In this document: positions 62,809 through 64,000 of the stretch, in pieces | Layout: each line of letters starts with the position of its first letter | Numbering within the stretch: the first letter of the stretch is position 1 | Assembly (NCBI GenBank): GCA_023266215.1 | Contig: JAHFRQ010000001.1 | Span: forward strand, 310,001 to 374,000 | DNA length: 64,000 nt | Reading direction: 5' to 3' | Source: Gammaproteobacteria bacterium | GTDB lineage: Bacteria; Pseudomonadota; Gammaproteobacteria; Coxiellales; Coxiellaceae | Notes under the pieces: model-generated | Database searches by the model: none | What the model was told of the DNA's origin: nothing | Seen by the model: the letters and a program-made list of their open reading frames with translations, nothing else | Translations under genes and position numbers: made by a program

Positions 62809-63648
62809 TCATTTAAAATCCCCAATCTTAACCCCCACCTTCAACTGACTTTCTGCTTTTAAATTTTCATCCCAGGCGATTTTATTTTGCTCAGTTAAAA
62901 TAATAATAGTTGAGCCCAAACGAAAATGTCCTAGCTCATCACCGCGCTCTAAAATAATATGCTGATTTGCATAAAGCCACTGCTGAACTTCGCGCGGCTT
63001 TTTGGGTGCAACAACACCGTGAGATAAAATAGAGATACTGCCGACAATCATAGCGCCAACGGCGATTACTGCAACATCCCCGATCGCTGTTTCAAAAACA
63101 CAGATGACTCTCTCGTTGCGCGCAAATAAATTTGAAACGCTCTTAACTGCCTTTGCATTAACAGAAAACAAACTGCCGGGTACATAAATCATTTTCTTTA
63201 ATTTGCCTGCGATTGGCATGTGAAAGCGATGATAATCTTTGGGTGATAAATACGCTGTTAGAAAATTCCCATTGTGAAATTTTGAGCTCAGACTAAGATC
63301 ACCGCCGCATAAATCTTTAAGATTAAAATAATGATTCTTAGCTTGTAACAATTGATCTTGTTCAATAACACCTATTTCACTTACACAGCCATCCACGGGT
63401 GAAATTAAGCTATTTTTATCATGACAAATCGGCCTTGCGCCTTCTTTTAATTCACGCGTGAAAAAATCATTAAAGCTTGAAAAATTTTGATAATCAGCAA
63501 TTTTTGCCTCCTGCATATTGACTTTATAATGCTGAATAAATTGCTTGATGGCATATCGCGTCAATCTGCCCAAACGCGCATTGGCCAACGATCCCAAGGT
63601 TTTTGATATAAAATGCTGCGGTAAAATTTTTTGTAAGCCTGCTTTCAT
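62809..63648 (-). CDS. psd: Phosphatidylserine decarboxylase proenzyme
   Basis: Makes phosphatidylethanolamine; membrane-associated. 279 residues, self-cleaving at the LGST motif ([10 protein letters not shown]) to form the pyruvoyl prosthetic group at the Ser. [21 protein letters not shown] and [19 protein letters not shown] in parts are further family blocks. It diverges from cca. Confidence 0.95.
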   Translation of the reverse strand: MKAGLQKILPQHFISKTLGSLANARLGRLTRYAIKQFIQHYKVNMQEAKIADYQNFSSFNDFFTRELKEGARPICHDKNSLISPVDGCVSEIGVIEQDQLLQAKNHYFNLKDLCGGDLSLSSKFHNGNFLTAYLSPKDYHRFHMPIAGKLKKMIYVPGSLFSVNAKAVKSVSNLFARNERVICVFETAIGDVAVIAVGAMIVGSISILSHGVVAPKKPREVQQWLYANQHIILERGDELGHFRLGSTIIILTEQNKIAWDENLKAESQLKVGVKIGDFK

Positions 63649-63697
63649 GGTAAAATTGCCTCAAATTTGTAGCGTAAAGTGCAAGAGGATACCACAG

Positions 63698-64000
63698 TTG
63701 AAGATCTATTTAGTAGGCGGCGCAGTTCGGGATGAATTATTGGGTCGACCCGTCAAGGAGCGTGACTTTGTTGTTGTTGGCTCGAGCCCTGAAGAACTCA
63801 TTACTGCGGGCTTTCAGCCGGTAGGCAAAGACTTTCCTGTCTTTTTGCATCCCAAAACGCACGAAGAATATGCGCTAGCTCGCACCGAACGCAAAACAGG
63901 TCGCGGCTATAAGGGCTTTCATTTTTACACCTCGCCCGACGTAACGCTAGAAGAAGACCTAGAACGGCGAGACCTAACCATTAACGCCATGGCAAAATCA
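63698..64000 (+). CDS. cca: CCA-adding tRNA nucleotidyltransferase (3' end outside window)
   Basis: Adds or repairs the CCA end of tRNAs. I assign a TTG start at 63698, nine bases after AAGAGG; the protein would begin [18 protein letters not shown]. The [29 protein letters not shown] and [15 protein letters not shown] blocks are those of class II CCA enzymes. It runs off the window after about 101 codons. Confidence 0.93.
   Translation, partial: MKIYLVGGAVRDELLGRPVKERDFVVVGSSPEELITAGFQPVGKDFPVFLHPKTHEEYALARTERKTGRGYKGFHFYTSPDVTLEEDLERRDLTINAMAKS

Noticed and set aside
1-64000. tRNA, rRNA or known riboswitch genes
   Set aside because: I looked for cloverleaf patterns, rRNA landmarks and common riboswitch cores and saw none; a covariance-model scan would be needed to be certain.

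Overview
The window looks like part of the chromosome of an AT-rich gammaproteobacterium, probably of the Legionellales/Coxiella-like group. The evidence is the lptD-surA-pdxA-rsmA..apaH order, the AmgK-MurU peptidoglycan recycling pair, a pilMNOPQ type IV pilus locus, Kdo transferase, EF-P with EpmA, psd and PriA. This is inferred from gene content; no 16S or other phylogenetic marker was tested.

Layout: 1-5.6 kb holds an ABC exporter (ATPase cut by the window edge, plus permease) and an RND efflux pair. 5.7-20.5 kb is a type IV pilus region: pilT, a DUF4124 protein and three prepilins on the minus strand, pilMNOPQ-pilF on the plus strand, then pilB-pilC-pilin-pilZ on the minus strand. Two degraded toxin-antitoxin loci and two membrane-lipid-type enzymes lie between them. 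20.8-26.0 kb is a minus-strand operon of five genes: cyclase, methyltransferase, hybrid histidine kinase, HTH/S24-like regulator and a receiver protein. Facing it, 26.2-35.3 kb is a plus-strand operon with the signature of a hydrazine (N-N bond) natural-product pathway: an amino-acid N-hydroxylase followed by a cupin/MetRS-like fusion, then an aminotransferase, a Sua5/YrdC-like protein, a GcvT-like protein, an MFS exporter and a saccharopine-dehydrogenase-like enzyme. The operon lies between two identical 246-bp direct repeats, each carrying a small gene of unknown function. This is the most interesting system in the window.

36-50 kb is mostly housekeeping: apaH, sppA, a Usp protein, rsmA, pdxA, surA, lptD, amgK, murU and parE. 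An intact AbiE-type toxin-antitoxin pair, a glyoxalase II remnant and copies of a dispersed hairpin repeat are interspersed. 50-64 kb alternates core genes (waaA, priA, efp, epmA, psd, cca) with accessory modules: a ParD/ParE-type pair, a DUF4143 ATPase, two paralogous DUF234-type ATPases, an AlbA_2 protein and a truncated RhuM gene. Direct repeats, palindromic operators and a second copy of the priA 3' end mark the edges of these modules and suggest repeated insertion beside housekeeping genes.

Working model for the pathway: the N-hydroxylase makes an N-hydroxy-lysine or -ornithine. The cupin/MetRS enzyme activates a second amino acid with ATP and joins the two nitrogens. The saccharopine-dehydrogenase-like enzyme could then release a hydrazino acid. 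The transaminase, Sua5-like and GcvT-like enzymes would tailor it and the MFS protein would export it. The divergent kinase operon may sense or control the pathway. The first two steps rest on known families; the rest is inference.
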